A model generated the notes under the pieces. It was not told where the DNA came from, searched no databases, and worked only from the letters and a program-made list of their open reading frames with translations. Below, in pieces: positions 26,585 through 35,322 of a DNA stretch of 64,000 bases (within the stretch, counting starts at the first letter, position 1; each line of letters begins with the position of its first letter). The DNA is from Streptomyces sp. SID12501 (GTDB taxonomy: Bacteria > Actinomycetota > Actinomycetes > Streptomycetales > Streptomycetaceae), in NCBI RefSeq assembly GCF_010550245.1, contig NZ_JAAGLU010000005.1, positions 248,001-312,000 of the forward strand. Reading direction: 5' to 3'. Both the position numbers and the translations under genes were made by a program.

Positions 26585-27401
26585 TCACCCGACGGTCGGC
26601 ACCTCCGGCACAGGTGATGCCTGCGGCCTCATCGCGTCCGAGACGGACTTGACTCCGCCGTGGGCCGTGAGGCCTCCGTCGACGGGGATCTCCACTCCGG
26701 TGATGAAGGAGGACGCGTCGGAGAGGAGGAAGACGACGAGAGGCGCGATGTCGTCGACGGTGCCGCTGCGACCGAGGGGTGTCTCGCGGAACATCGCCTC
26801 CCGGAAGGCCGGGGTGGCGGCTGCGGTCATCTCGGTCTCGATGTAGCCGGGGTGCACCGTGTTCACGCGGATGCCTCGCGGCCCCAACTCCGTTGCCGCG
26901 ATCTTCGATACCCCTCGCAGGGCCCACTTGCTGGCCGTGTACGCCACCGGGTAGTACGCGGTGAGCGCGGCGGACGACCGACGTTCACGATGGACGAGCC
27001 CGGCGGCATCAGGGGCGTGAGGTGCTGGATGCCGAGCAGCGGCCCGGTGGTGTTCACCGACTGGACGTACGCGAAGTCGTCCGGGCGTACGTCGCCGAGG
27101 CGGTCGCGCTGGATGACGCCGGCGTTGTTGACGAGCCCATGGATGTGGCCGTACGTGTCGCGGAGTTCGGCGGCGAGGGCGGCCCAGTCGGCCTCGTTGG
27201 AGACGTCCAGCTTCCGGCAGTCCCCAACTCCGTCCGGGCGTACGTCGGCTGCGACCACCGTGGCTCCGGCGCGAGCCAACGCCTGGGCTTCGGCGGCGCC
27301 CTGGCCTCGGGCGGCGCCGGTGATGACGACGACCTTGCCGGTGAGGGGGCGGGAGTCGCCGGGGTGGTGGGGGACGGGTCGCTTTGAGGGGTGCGCGTCA
27401 T
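26585..27401 (-). pseudogene. Short-chain dehydrogenase/reductase with two frameshifts
   Basis: The ATG at 27399-27401 opens MTRTPQSDPSP, but the nucleotide-binding part (LTGKVVVITGAARGQG) is in another frame, so a shift occurs at about 27340-27375 in a C-rich run. The middle (GLVNNAGVIQRD, SSIVNVG) continues until about 26978, where a missing G in GTCGGTCG moves the frame. The end (AYTASKWALRGV with the catalytic Tyr/Lys, VNTVHPGYIETEM) is in the third frame to the stop at 26585. All SDR motifs survive, so decay is recent, or the two gaps are sequencing errors in homopolymer-like runs. Confidence 0.75.
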
Positions 27402-27491
27402 GGCGGTCAAGGTAGCCGCCGGGGGTAAGAGGGCGGCGGTTGACCCGGTCAGTTAGTCATAGGAATAGCAGTTGACCTGCAACGATCGAGG

Positions 27492-28262
27492 CTAGAAGGC
27501 GGCAGCGGCCACCGCCTCGGCTTCCGGCAGCAGGTCCTTGCTCTCCTGGATCAACCTCTCGTACGTGCGCTCGTGGTCCCCGCTTTCGAGAGCGAACCGC
27601 AGGAGCGAGCCGGACCAGTTGTCGAAGAGCGAGAACGTGCGATCCACCATCCGCTTGGCTTCCTCGCGCTGTGCGTCGTCGAGGGACGGCAGGCTTTTCT
27701 CTTCCACCTCGGGCGACTTTATGCTGTGCGACGCCTCCGCCATGTAGTGCTTCGTGCCGAAGAACTCACATTCGCGACCGTCCCGCAGGGCGATTCCCCG
27801 GCAGTGGGTGAAGATCGTGATGGAGACGGCCTCGATGGACTCGACCATCGCGAAAACGGCGTATGTGGGGGCGCCCGCGGCGAGCGCGGCCAGCTCCAGG
27901 CAGAGACGTCGAGAGTGGCTGAAGTTCTCGCTCCAGAGGACCCGCGTGGCGTCCGACAGGGGCATGCTGCTGTCGGCCCCCAGCTTCTCCAGGTCGGTCA
28001 GCATCCACTGCCAGTGGAAGTCCTCTTCGTACGTGTGCGCGTTCAGAAGGGCCTGCAGCTGATCGGGCCGGGCATTGCCTTCGTCTTTACGGAAGACGTA
28101 CTTGTTCAGATCGGAGTAGCCCATGATGAAGGGAACCACGCTGGGCCCCCACGCCAGACGCTTTTCTCCGGGGAGTGAATCGTTGGCGAGCAGGCGAGTG
28201 AAGAATGCGTGGTTCTCGTACGATTTCCGATGTTCTTCGATGTAGTCGATGACCTTCTGCAT
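27492..28262 (-). CDS. Haem-oxygenase-like di-iron oxidase (HDO) candidate
   Basis: 256 residues, ATG 28260-28262 after CGGAG. The protein is almost entirely helical and unrelated in composition to its neighbours. Putative metal ligands follow the HDO pattern: E80 and H83 in YEEDFHWQW, E141 in AMVESIEAV, and H172, E176 and H179 in KHYMAEASH (HxxxExxH). The superfamily includes UndA, BesC and SznF, which use a labile di-iron site for unusual C-C or N-O chemistry in natural-product pathways. The substrate is unknown. Twin palindromes upstream suggest dedicated repression. TenA/PqqC-like or iron-binding storage roles are alternatives. Confidence 0.7.
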   Translation of the reverse strand: MQKVIDYIEEHRKSYENHAFFTRLLANDSLPGEKRLAWGPSVVPFIMGYSDLNKYVFRKDEGNARPDQLQALLNAHTYEEDFHWQWMLTDLEKLGADSSMPLSDATRVLWSENFSHSRRLCLELAALAAGAPTYAVFAMVESIEAVSITIFTHCRGIALRDGRECEFFGTKHYMAEASHSIKSPEVEEKSLPSLDDAQREEAKRMVDRTFSLFDNWSGSLLRFALESGDHERTYERLIQESKDLLPEAEAVAAAAF

Positions 28263-28349
28263 GGAAAACTCCGTTCACGTCCTGTCGACATCTCCGCAGC
28301 GACAGAGAGTGAAGGCAGCATCGCATAGGCATCTTCAACTCATTATGTT

Positions 28350-28660
28350 TCACGAAGCGTTGATATGGAGTCTGCCCTTTTTTCCCGTCGGGATTTCCCT
28401 TCTTTCCCGTCGGGAATGCCCTTCCTCATGCAGCGCACAGCCGCACCACGACCGGCCGGTGATCGATCCCGACAGCCGAGGACGCCAGCCAGGTCCGGCG
28501 CCAGTAGACGGCTTGCCGTCGAAGTTGTCCTCCCGGAAGCCTGAGCGCTGCCATTCCTTTGGCGCCACCGTCACCTGGCCGTCCTCCAGCCCTGCACCAA
28601 ACAGCCCGGCAACCGGCCGCTGACGACGGTGAACATGCGGGAGTGAGTGTTGCTGGTCTC
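28350..28660 (-). pseudogene. Fragment of unknown protein upstream of the di-iron oxidase gene
   Basis: An ATG near 28664 opens MTETSNTHSRMFTVV and stops quickly, while the next frame carries a protein-like stretch LEDGQVTVAPKEWQRSGFRE and later PRLSGSITGRSWCG, down to a stop at 28350. The two would join after a single frameshift near 28615. The last part overlaps the palindromic operators, so it is probably not functional. The family was not recognised. Confidence 0.25.
28383..28416. promoter_or_regulatory. Twin palindromic operators upstream of the di-iron oxidase gene
   Basis: TCCCGTCGGGA occurs twice, at 28383-28393 and 28405-28415 (the second extended to TTCCCGTCGGGAA). The centres are 22 bases apart, two helical turns. 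They lie 121-154 bases before the start at 28262. A CATAAT hexamer on the minus strand (28342-28347) could be the -10 box between them and the gene. Confidence 0.55.
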
Positions 28661-28798
28661 TGTCATGTCGCGCCGCGGCTATGGGGGGCGGTTTCGGCGG
28701 GGAACTGATGTTCTCTCATCGAATGCGTGACCTTCACGAGTGGTGCTCGTTTGCCATGGCGACGGGATCGTCGGGTGGCATCGGACGGGGGTGGCGGG

Positions 28799-30439
28799 GT
28801 GGGTGAACTGAGGAGTATCGCGCCGTCGTTCGTCGCGTCGGGTCCGTCCGGTGTGGCCGTGCGGACCCGTCTCAAGCAGCTGACCGCAGGCGATGAGGAG
28901 GTGCTGTGTCTGGTCGGTGCGCATCTGGGGTCGCTGGCCTCGAAGGATCTCAAGGCGCGTTGCCGGGACGGTCTGTCGCATTCCGGGGAGGCGTGGGCGG
29001 TGCGTAAGCGGGAGCTGACGCCGTTCTCGTCGTCGCGGTGGGCGGGCAGTATCACCAAAGCCACGCACGACCAGTGGGCACTGGCCCGCCGGTGCCAGTC
29101 GGCGCACATCCAGAACCTGGAAGCCGGTGTCCGTACCATCGAGGACCGGTTGTCGCTGCCGATCGGGCAGAAGGGGACGAAGAAGGCGCCCGGGGGTTAC
29201 CGGTCGCGGCGGGAGTGGCATGCGAAGTCGCGGCGACTGCGGGTGCTTGAGGACCGCCTGGCTGCCGTGCGGGCGGACCGTGAGGCCGGCATCGTGCACG
29301 TTGTGCGCGGCGGCAAGCGGCTGGCCCGTACCCGGCAGCATCTGGAGGAGGCTCAGCTGACCGAGTCCGGATGGCGTGGGCGGTGGGAGGCGGAGCGCTG
29401 GTTCTGCCAGGCGGACGGTGAGTCCGGCAAGCGCTACGGCAACGAGACCATCCGCATCAGCCCGGACGGCGAGGTGAGCATCAAACTCCCCGCACCGCTG
29501 ACGCATCTGGCGAACGCCCCGCACGGACGGTACGTCCTGGCGTGCCGGGTCGCGTTCGCACACCGGGGCGAGGAGTGGGCGGACCGTGTCGCGGCCAACA
29601 GAGCCGTCGCCTACCGCATCCACCTCGATACGGGCCGGGACCGCTGGTATGTGACGGCGTCCTGGCAACTCCCGCCCACCCCCACCCTCTCGATCGAGGC
29701 GGCGCTCGCGCACGGGGTGATCGGTGTCGACATGAACGCCGATCACCTGGCGGCCTGGCGCCTCGACACCCACGGCAACCCGACCGGCAGCCCGCGCCGC
29801 TTCTTCTACGACCTGACCGGCACCGCCGAACACCGGGATGCGCAGGTCCGTCACGCCCTGACCCGCCTCCTGCACTGGGCCCGAACGTGCGGTGTGAAGG
29901 CGATCGCGGTGGAGGACCTGGACTTCGCCGCGGAGAAGACCCGGGAGAAGCACGGCCGCCGCAAACGCTTCAGGCAGCTGATCTCAGGGATGCCCACCGG
30001 CAAGCTCCGCGCCCGGCTGGCCTCGATGGCAGACCAGACGGGTATCGCGGTCATCGCCGTGGACCCGGCCTACACCAGCCGCTGGGGCGCCCAGCACTGG
30101 CAGAAACCACTCACCAGCACCACCAGCACAAACCGCAAGCCCACTCGCCATGATGCTGCTGCCGTGGCGATCGGAAGGCGCGCCCAGGGACACCCGATCC
30201 GGCGACGGACGACACCGCCCCCACCACACCGGAGTGATGCGGTGGGGCATCGGACCGTCCAGGCCAGACCGGTTGTTCCTGGGCGTGAGGGAACCCGCCC
30301 CCGCATTCCCGGACCACGGACACGATCCGTGCCGCCCGGACGCGGAGCGAACGCGGGCAACCAGAACGCCCAACACCGTCCGGGGCGTTCGGCCGAGCAT
30401 GAGACCTGGCAACAGGACTCACTTCCGCTCAGTCTTTAG
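28799..30439 (+). CDS. TnpB-related RuvC protein (IS200/IS605 accessory type)
   Basis: 546 residues from GTG 28799; the start is uncertain. The RuvC-like nuclease motifs are present: D in VIGVDMNADHL, E in IAVEDLDFAAEK and D in RHDAAAVAIG. The N-terminal half is basic and helical. The zinc-ribbon CxxC pairs normally found between the second and third motifs are absent (the region reads VDPAYTSRWGAQHWQ). No TnpA or transposon ends were recognised nearby. The family is abundant in Streptomyces. An RNA-guided nuclease role is possible but unproven. The gene marks the left flank of the defence island. Confidence 0.75.
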   Translation: MGELRSIAPSFVASGPSGVAVRTRLKQLTAGDEEVLCLVGAHLGSLASKDLKARCRDGLSHSGEAWAVRKRELTPFSSSRWAGSITKATHDQWALARRCQSAHIQNLEAGVRTIEDRLSLPIGQKGTKKAPGGYRSRREWHAKSRRLRVLEDRLAAVRADREAGIVHVVRGGKRLARTRQHLEEAQLTESGWRGRWEAERWFCQADGESGKRYGNETIRISPDGEVSIKLPAPLTHLANAPHGRYVLACRVAFAHRGEEWADRVAANRAVAYRIHLDTGRDRWYVTASWQLPPTPTLSIEAALAHGVIGVDMNADHLAAWRLDTHGNPTGSPRRFFYDLTGTAEHRDAQVRHALTRLLHWARTCGVKAIAVEDLDFAAEKTREKHGRRKRFRQLISGMPTGKLRARLASMADQTGIAVIAVDPAYTSRWGAQHWQKPLTSTTSTNRKPTRHDAAAVAIGRRAQGHPIRRRTTPPPPHRSDAVGHRTVQARPVVPGREGTRPRIPGPRTRSVPPGRGANAGNQNAQHRPGRSAEHETWQQDSLPLSL

Positions 30440-30603
30440 GAACGGTTGTTACGCCGGGGAACGTGTACGGGGCGATTGCTCCGCGGTAGGTGTTACGAGC
30501 CCGGGGCGCGTCGTTCCTCTGCTGGGCTCTGCTCGGGTCCGCTCCGCTCCGCTCCAAGGGGTCACGCTCCGTGCGTCGGCGCGTGGCCTGCTTGGATCGG
30601 CGT

Positions 30604-30943
30604 ATGACGGATGGGTCGACGCTCAGCGATGCCTGCGGTTCCGCGGAGCATGTCCCGACCCTGCTCGACCGCTTCGAGTCCGACCCGAGCGGCGCCTGGT
30701 CAGAGCTGATGGATCATCTGTACCCGCAGCTGGACACCGCGTTCTCGGCGAGCTTCGCGACGCTGCCTCGGCTGGCCGAGCTGGCGTCGGGCCGCAGCGC
30801 TGAGGACCGCCGGTGGGTGCTGCTGGCTGCCTGAGGCGATCACGGCCTGCGCCACCGGCGGCGATGACGTGTTTCGAGGTCTTCTCGGCTCCGATCGCGG
30901 ACTCCACACGGTCAAGCACGTCCTCGACAGGTTCAACCCGTAG
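30604..30943 (+). pseudogene. Frameshifted fragment of a Streptomyces hypothetical protein
   Basis: The ATG at 30604 opens MTDGSTLSDACGSAEHVPTL, helical and without Cys/His motifs, and ends at a TGA after VLLAA (30832-30834). Moving one base restores a continuation, AITACATGGDDVF to VLDRFNP, ending at 30943. A single inserted base near 30832 explains the break. The function is unknown. Probably debris at the island border. Confidence 0.5.
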
Positions 30944-31038
30944 ATCAACGGTACGAGTAGCGGGACTGACAGGGCCATGGGCCGAAAGCAGCAGGCTCGG
31001 ATTCCGGAGCGTGCATAAAACGCCGGCAGAATGCCCCC

Positions 31039-31473
31039 GTGCCCGCCCCTATTCCGTCTTCCCCCGCCGTGTCCGCCCGCATGAGCCGACAGGGCTCCCG
31101 CGATACGGCTCCCGAGGTCGCGGTGCGGCGGCTCCTGCATGCCGCAGGTATGCGCTATCGGGTGAACGTGCCGGTACCGGGCATGCCACGTCGCACGATC
31201 GACGTCGTCTTCGCCAGGGCCAAGATCGCCGTCTTCATGGATGGCTGCTTCTGGCACGGCTGCCCTCAGCACGCGACGCAGCCGAAGGCAAACTCCGAGT
31301 GGTGGCGTGCCAAGCTCGACAAGAACGTGGCACGTGATCGCGAGACAACAGGGCTACTGCAGGCGGCGGGCTGGACTGTCTTGAGGTTCTGGGAACACGA
31401 GTCCGCCGACGAGGTCGCGCGTCAAATCGCCATGGCCGTGGCATCCAAGCAGCGACCCCTGGGTGGTCCCTAA
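31039..31473 (+). CDS. vsr: Very-short-patch-repair (Vsr) family endonuclease
   Basis: 144 residues from GTG 31039. A later ATG at 31081 is possible and neither has a clear ribosome site. Vsr landmarks are SRQGSRDTAPEVAVRRLLHA, the catalytic aspartate D55 in TIDVVF, and VFMDGCFWHGCP with H73 and the zinc-site cysteines C70/C75. Vsr nicks T:G mismatches arising from 5-methylcytosine deamination and usually accompanies a C5 methyltransferase, here two genes of that fold about 7-8 kb downstream in the same orientation. A direct restriction function is an alternative in such islands. Confidence 0.88.
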   Translation: MPAPIPSSPAVSARMSRQGSRDTAPEVAVRRLLHAAGMRYRVNVPVPGMPRRTIDVVFARAKIAVFMDGCFWHGCPQHATQPKANSEWWRAKLDKNVARDRETTGLLQAAGWTVLRFWEHESADEVARQIAMAVASKQRPLGGP

Positions 31474-31747
31474 ATCAAGCCTCTCAGCCCCGGCTCGTCC
31501 TCCATGGCGAGCAGGCCCCGGCGGGTACTCCGCCGCGAGTTCGCATACGCCGGCGTAAAAATCGATCGGGGGCGCTACTTTCTCCAATCCGCATCCAACT
31601 CACCCAATAGTGTGTAGGTCCTGTACGAAGGTGACGTGCCGGTGAGCGTCTCGCAGTGCTGTGCCATGTGTGAAACGACCCACGATGGCAGAGGGCTCCG
31701 GGGTGTGGACGGCTTCGGCGAACGAGAACGGGGAACGGTCGACTCTC
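31474..31747 (+). other. Spacer between vsr and the Z1 gene
   Basis: No gene is recognised. The reading frame of the Z1 protein is open back to 31661, so a longer start is possible. A promoter for the downstream operon may lie here, but no clear -35/-10 pair was found. Confidence 0.3.
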
Positions 31748-34300
31748 ATGACCGATGAATTCGACGACATGTACGAGACGTTCAAGGCACTCCTGGACAC
31801 GTTTACCCCCGCGGAATCAGTCAAGCGGTTGGAGCAATTCGGAACCAGTCCCGACCTCGTCCAGCGGATCCGGGAGCGTCACGAGCAGCAGACCGTCCGT
31901 ATCAAGGAGCTCGAAGAGCCGCATGCTGTGGTCCTGGGCAACCGTGACACCTGGTACACGGGCCCGCAGGCCAAGGACAAGTGCTGGCCTGCCATCGTGG
32001 ACCTCCTCGGCAAGGACGGTTGGCCTCGGGATCCCGCGATCAGAGCCCTGGACGACTCCTCCACTCGCGTCGTCTCACTGCTGAACCACCCCAAGGAGAA
32101 AGCGTTCTCCACTCGCGGCCTCGTCGTTGGCTACGTTCAGTCCGGCAAGACGACCAACTTCACGTCGGTCATGGCCAAGGCCGCCGACCGCGGCTACAAG
32201 TTGTTCATCGTCCTTGCCGGCATCCACAACGGCCTCCGCCGACAGACCCAGGCCCGACTGGTACAGCAACTCGTGGAGCCGAACCCCTCGATGTGGTCCC
32301 AGTTGACCGGGTTGGACAAGGACTTCACCCCGCACGAGAATCCGGCCTCGTACTTCGGGAAGAGCAACAAGACGCGCGTGCTGTGTGTGGTGAAGAAGAA
32401 CGCGGCGGTTCTGCGCAAGCTTGCCCGATGGCTCGAAAAGGCATCGGACTACCTCCAGGACTGTCCTGCGCTGATCATCGACGACGAGGCAGACCAGGCC
32501 ACCGTGGCCACATCGTCGATCAACCCGCTGATCCTGGACATCATGGGCTGCCTGCCGAGGTCCGCCTACGTCGGCTACACGGCCTCGCCGTTCGCCAATC
32601 TCCTGATCGACCCGGGTGCCGAGGACCTGTATCCCAAGGACTTCGTCGTCAACCTTCCAAAACCTGAAGGCCACTTCGGCACCGAGGTCCTCTTCGGACG
32701 CTACGCGCTCGACGGTGAGGATCCTGAACAGGTGGACGACGGCTACGACATGATCAGGTCGATCCCCGAAGAGGACGTGCCGTACGTACGCCCGGACACC
32801 CGGGCCGACATCGAAGGCTTCGAGCCAGTCATCACCGACACTCTGCGCAGTGCGGTCGAATACTTCTGGCTCGTCACAGCCGCTCGGCGCGTACGAGGTA
32901 CGGGCAATCAACACAGCACGATGCTGATCCATACCAGTGTGAACACCGCAGTGCACAACAGCTTCAAGAGACCACTCGCACGTCTGCGTGAGCAGGCCAC
33001 CATGTCCCTCGCGGACACCGACTTCCTCGCTCGGCTGCGAGGCCTCTGGGAGCAGGAGACCCAGCGTGTCCGGGCCGAGGATTTCCGCGAGGCGAAAGTG
33101 CCGTTCGATCGGTTGCTGACCGAACTCTCCGGGGTCCTGGACAGTTGTCGCATCATCATGGACAACTCAAGCAGTGAGGACCGCCTCGACTACGAGAACG
33201 GCCCGGTCGTGGCCATCGCCGTAGGTGGCAACACGCTTTCGCGGGGTTTGACTCTCGAAGGTTTGGCGGTCAGCTACTTCGTCCGCGCGGTCTCGGCGTA
33301 CGACACGCTGCTGCAGATGGGACGCTGGTTCGGCTTCCGGAACGGCTACGCCGATCTGCCCCGAATCTGGATGACAGACGAGTTGGCAGAGTGGTTCCGA
33401 CACCTGGCGACAGTCGAGACCGAGATGCGCCGAGACATCGACATTTATATGACGGAGGACGAAACACCCCTCACGTTCGCTGTCCGCCTGCGCACTCATC
33501 CCTCCCTGCGCGTGACCGCCGCTGCAAAAATGCGTGACGCCGTCACGGCGGCTTCCTCTTACGGTGGCAAGCGGGTCCAGACCCACTACTTCCACACCAA
33601 CGCCGACTGGCTGACCGGGAACATCGAAGCCGCAAGCCGTCTCGTCGCCGCCTCCGCAGTAAGTGCGACCAAGGTGGAACGGCGCCCGGCGGACGGCCGC
33701 TACGTTTTTCGCGACGTGCCTCATGACCTGGTGATCGGCTTCCTGTCGTCTTACAAGTTCCACGAGAAATCCCCGGAGAACGACGCGGACTTGATCACCG
33801 CCTACATCCGAAAGCGAGTAGCCGCAGCCAGCTCACTTCGCCGGTGGAACATCGCGGTTGTCGGCAACCCGAGGGGAGACAGCTTCACGTTCGCCCCCGG
33901 TGTGACCGTCGGGCGCAACGCCCGTGCTCGGCTCGCCGTCAGAACTCCTGACCCTGACTTCGCCGACATCAAGACTTTGATGAGCCGTCGTGACGCAGCG
34001 GTGGACCTCAGCGGGGACACGGCGAAGTTGAGCGAGAAAGGAATCATGGACAGGCGCCGTATCGAACTCCCGGACACCGGTCTCCTGGTTCTCTACCCGA
34101 TCGACAAGGTGTCCGAGCCGGCCCCTGCGAAGACAGCCCGTGCACCCTTGAACGCCGAGGAACACGTGATCGGCGTCGGACTGGTCTTCCCTGAACCCTG
34201 GGACAAGGACAGCGAGGTTGAGAAGTACATCTCCGCCAACCTGTCCAATGTGCGGATCGAGGAGGAGGATTACAGCCTCCTCGTCAGCGAGGAAGCATGA
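31748..34300 (+). CDS. Z1-domain helicase-like ATPase of a restriction/defence system
   Basis: 850 residues from ATG 31748. Superfamily-2-like motifs are GYVQSGKTTNF (Walker A, 128-138), LIIDDEADQA (DEAD-like, 242-251), YTASPFANLL, GGNTLSRGLTLEG and QMGRWFGFR (arginine-finger region). The Z1 domain was named from restriction-linked helicases that occur with MORC/MutL-type GHKL ATPases, PD-(D/E)XK nucleases and C5 methyltransferases, exactly the genes that follow. It probably translocates on or remodels DNA. It overlaps the next gene by 4 bases. Confidence 0.9.
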   Translation: MTDEFDDMYETFKALLDTFTPAESVKRLEQFGTSPDLVQRIRERHEQQTVRIKELEEPHAVVLGNRDTWYTGPQAKDKCWPAIVDLLGKDGWPRDPAIRALDDSSTRVVSLLNHPKEKAFSTRGLVVGYVQSGKTTNFTSVMAKAADRGYKLFIVLAGIHNGLRRQTQARLVQQLVEPNPSMWSQLTGLDKDFTPHENPASYFGKSNKTRVLCVVKKNAAVLRKLARWLEKASDYLQDCPALIIDDEADQATVATSSINPLILDIMGCLPRSAYVGYTASPFANLLIDPGAEDLYPKDFVVNLPKPEGHFGTEVLFGRYALDGEDPEQVDDGYDMIRSIPEEDVPYVRPDTRADIEGFEPVITDTLRSAVEYFWLVTAARRVRGTGNQHSTMLIHTSVNTAVHNSFKRPLARLREQATMSLADTDFLARLRGLWEQETQRVRAEDFREAKVPFDRLLTELSGVLDSCRIIMDNSSSEDRLDYENGPVVAIAVGGNTLSRGLTLEGLAVSYFVRAVSAYDTLLQMGRWFGFRNGYADLPRIWMTDELAEWFRHLATVETEMRRDIDIYMTEDETPLTFAVRLRTHPSLRVTAAAKMRDAVTAASSYGGKRVQTHYFHTNADWLTGNIEAASRLVAASAVSATKVERRPADGRYVFRDVPHDLVIGFLSSYKFHEKSPENDADLITAYIRKRVAAASSLRRWNIAVVGNPRGDSFTFAPGVTVGRNARARLAVRTPDPDFADIKTLMSRRDAAVDLSGDTAKLSEKGIMDRRRIELPDTGLLVLYPIDKVSEPAPAKTARAPLNAEEHVIGVGLVFPEPWDKDSEVEKYISANLSNVRIEEEDYSLLVSEEA

Positions 34301-35322
34301 CCGACGACACGCTCCGAAGACTCGTCGAGGAACGTTGGACGGCGCTGGAAGCCGAGGAACCCACAGGTGAACGTCGCCTGAGAGTTACCCACTTGCCAGT
34401 TAGCGGCGATCACGGTTCCCTGGCGGTCGGTGTTGACCATGGAGGGCACCGCCATCTCCTGGTCCCGGTCCACTCACATCGAAAGATCCGGCCCGGCCTG
34501 GACGGCCCGGTCCTCCTGCTGCGCAAACGGGCACTGGAGGACGAGGACACCTACCAGACCTTCGCCGACCTCGCCTGCTTGCGTGATGACCTCACCGATC
34601 TGTTCACGGAACTGTGCATGGACGTTCTGGAAGCCGCGAGGGAGCTTCCAGAGAATCCAGTGAAGGCGCTCTACCGAGTGCTCGACCGGTGGAAAGCCCT
34701 CTTTCGAACGCAGGAGGCTCCCTTGGGGCCCGAGCAACTTGCCGGCCTGTTCGGTGAGTTGACATTGCTCAACCGTCTACTCGAAAAAGATTCGAGCGCG
34801 CATCGCCTCTGGCGCGGTCCCGAGAGACACCGCCACGACTTCTCGACCGGCATCACTGCTGTCGAGGTGAAGGCGAGCACCACCACTGAGGGCCGAAGAC
34901 CACAGATCCACGGGCTCGATCAACTCGAAGCACCGGATGGCGGTGAACTCTGCCTGGTCTGGTTCCGTCTGCAACGTACTGCGGTGAATGGTTCCGGCAC
35001 TGCGGTGGTGGAACTGGTCAACCGCACACTTCAGCTGTGCGACGACGAGGGCGCTCTTCTCGAACTTCTGGCGCAAGTCGGCTATCGCTCTTCGGACGCC
35101 GACCACTACCACGACGTGCGCTTCGTGATCAGCGAGGAACAGTGGTACTCCGTGGGCCCGGGCTTCCCCAGCTTGACGGGCCGGGCACTCGTCGCGGCGG
35201 GCATACCGGTTTCCGTACTGGACGTGGAGTACACCATCGATCTGTCCGGTAAGTCTCCGGCGCCGATGGAACCCGACCAAGTGTCCCGAGTGATCGAGGA
35301 CTTGATCCAGGAGTCCGTGTGA
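34297..35322 (+). CDS. PD-(D/E)XK motif nuclease (DUF4420 type)
   Basis: 341 residues, ATGA overlap with the Z1 gene. The putative nuclease core has E154 in LFGELTLL, D181 in RHDFSTG and E190-V-K192 in AVEVKAST, spacing as in PD-(D/E)XK folds. DUF4420 proteins are regular partners of Z1 helicases. This is the most likely DNA-cutting subunit of the operon. A 4-base overlap (GTGA) couples it to the GHKL ATPase downstream. Confidence 0.88.
   Translation: MTDDTLRRLVEERWTALEAEEPTGERRLRVTHLPVSGDHGSLAVGVDHGGHRHLLVPVHSHRKIRPGLDGPVLLLRKRALEDEDTYQTFADLACLRDDLTDLFTELCMDVLEAARELPENPVKALYRVLDRWKALFRTQEAPLGPEQLAGLFGELTLLNRLLEKDSSAHRLWRGPERHRHDFSTGITAVEVKASTTTEGRRPQIHGLDQLEAPDGGELCLVWFRLQRTAVNGSGTAVVELVNRTLQLCDDEGALLELLAQVGYRSSDADHYHDVRFVISEEQWYSVGPGFPSLTGRALVAAGIPVSVLDVEYTIDLSGKSPAPMEPDQVSRVIEDLIQESV

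Noticed and set aside
31354..31587. Reverse-strand frame overlapping the end of vsr
   Set aside because: It lies largely antisense to vsr, has no ribosome site and no recognisable motif.
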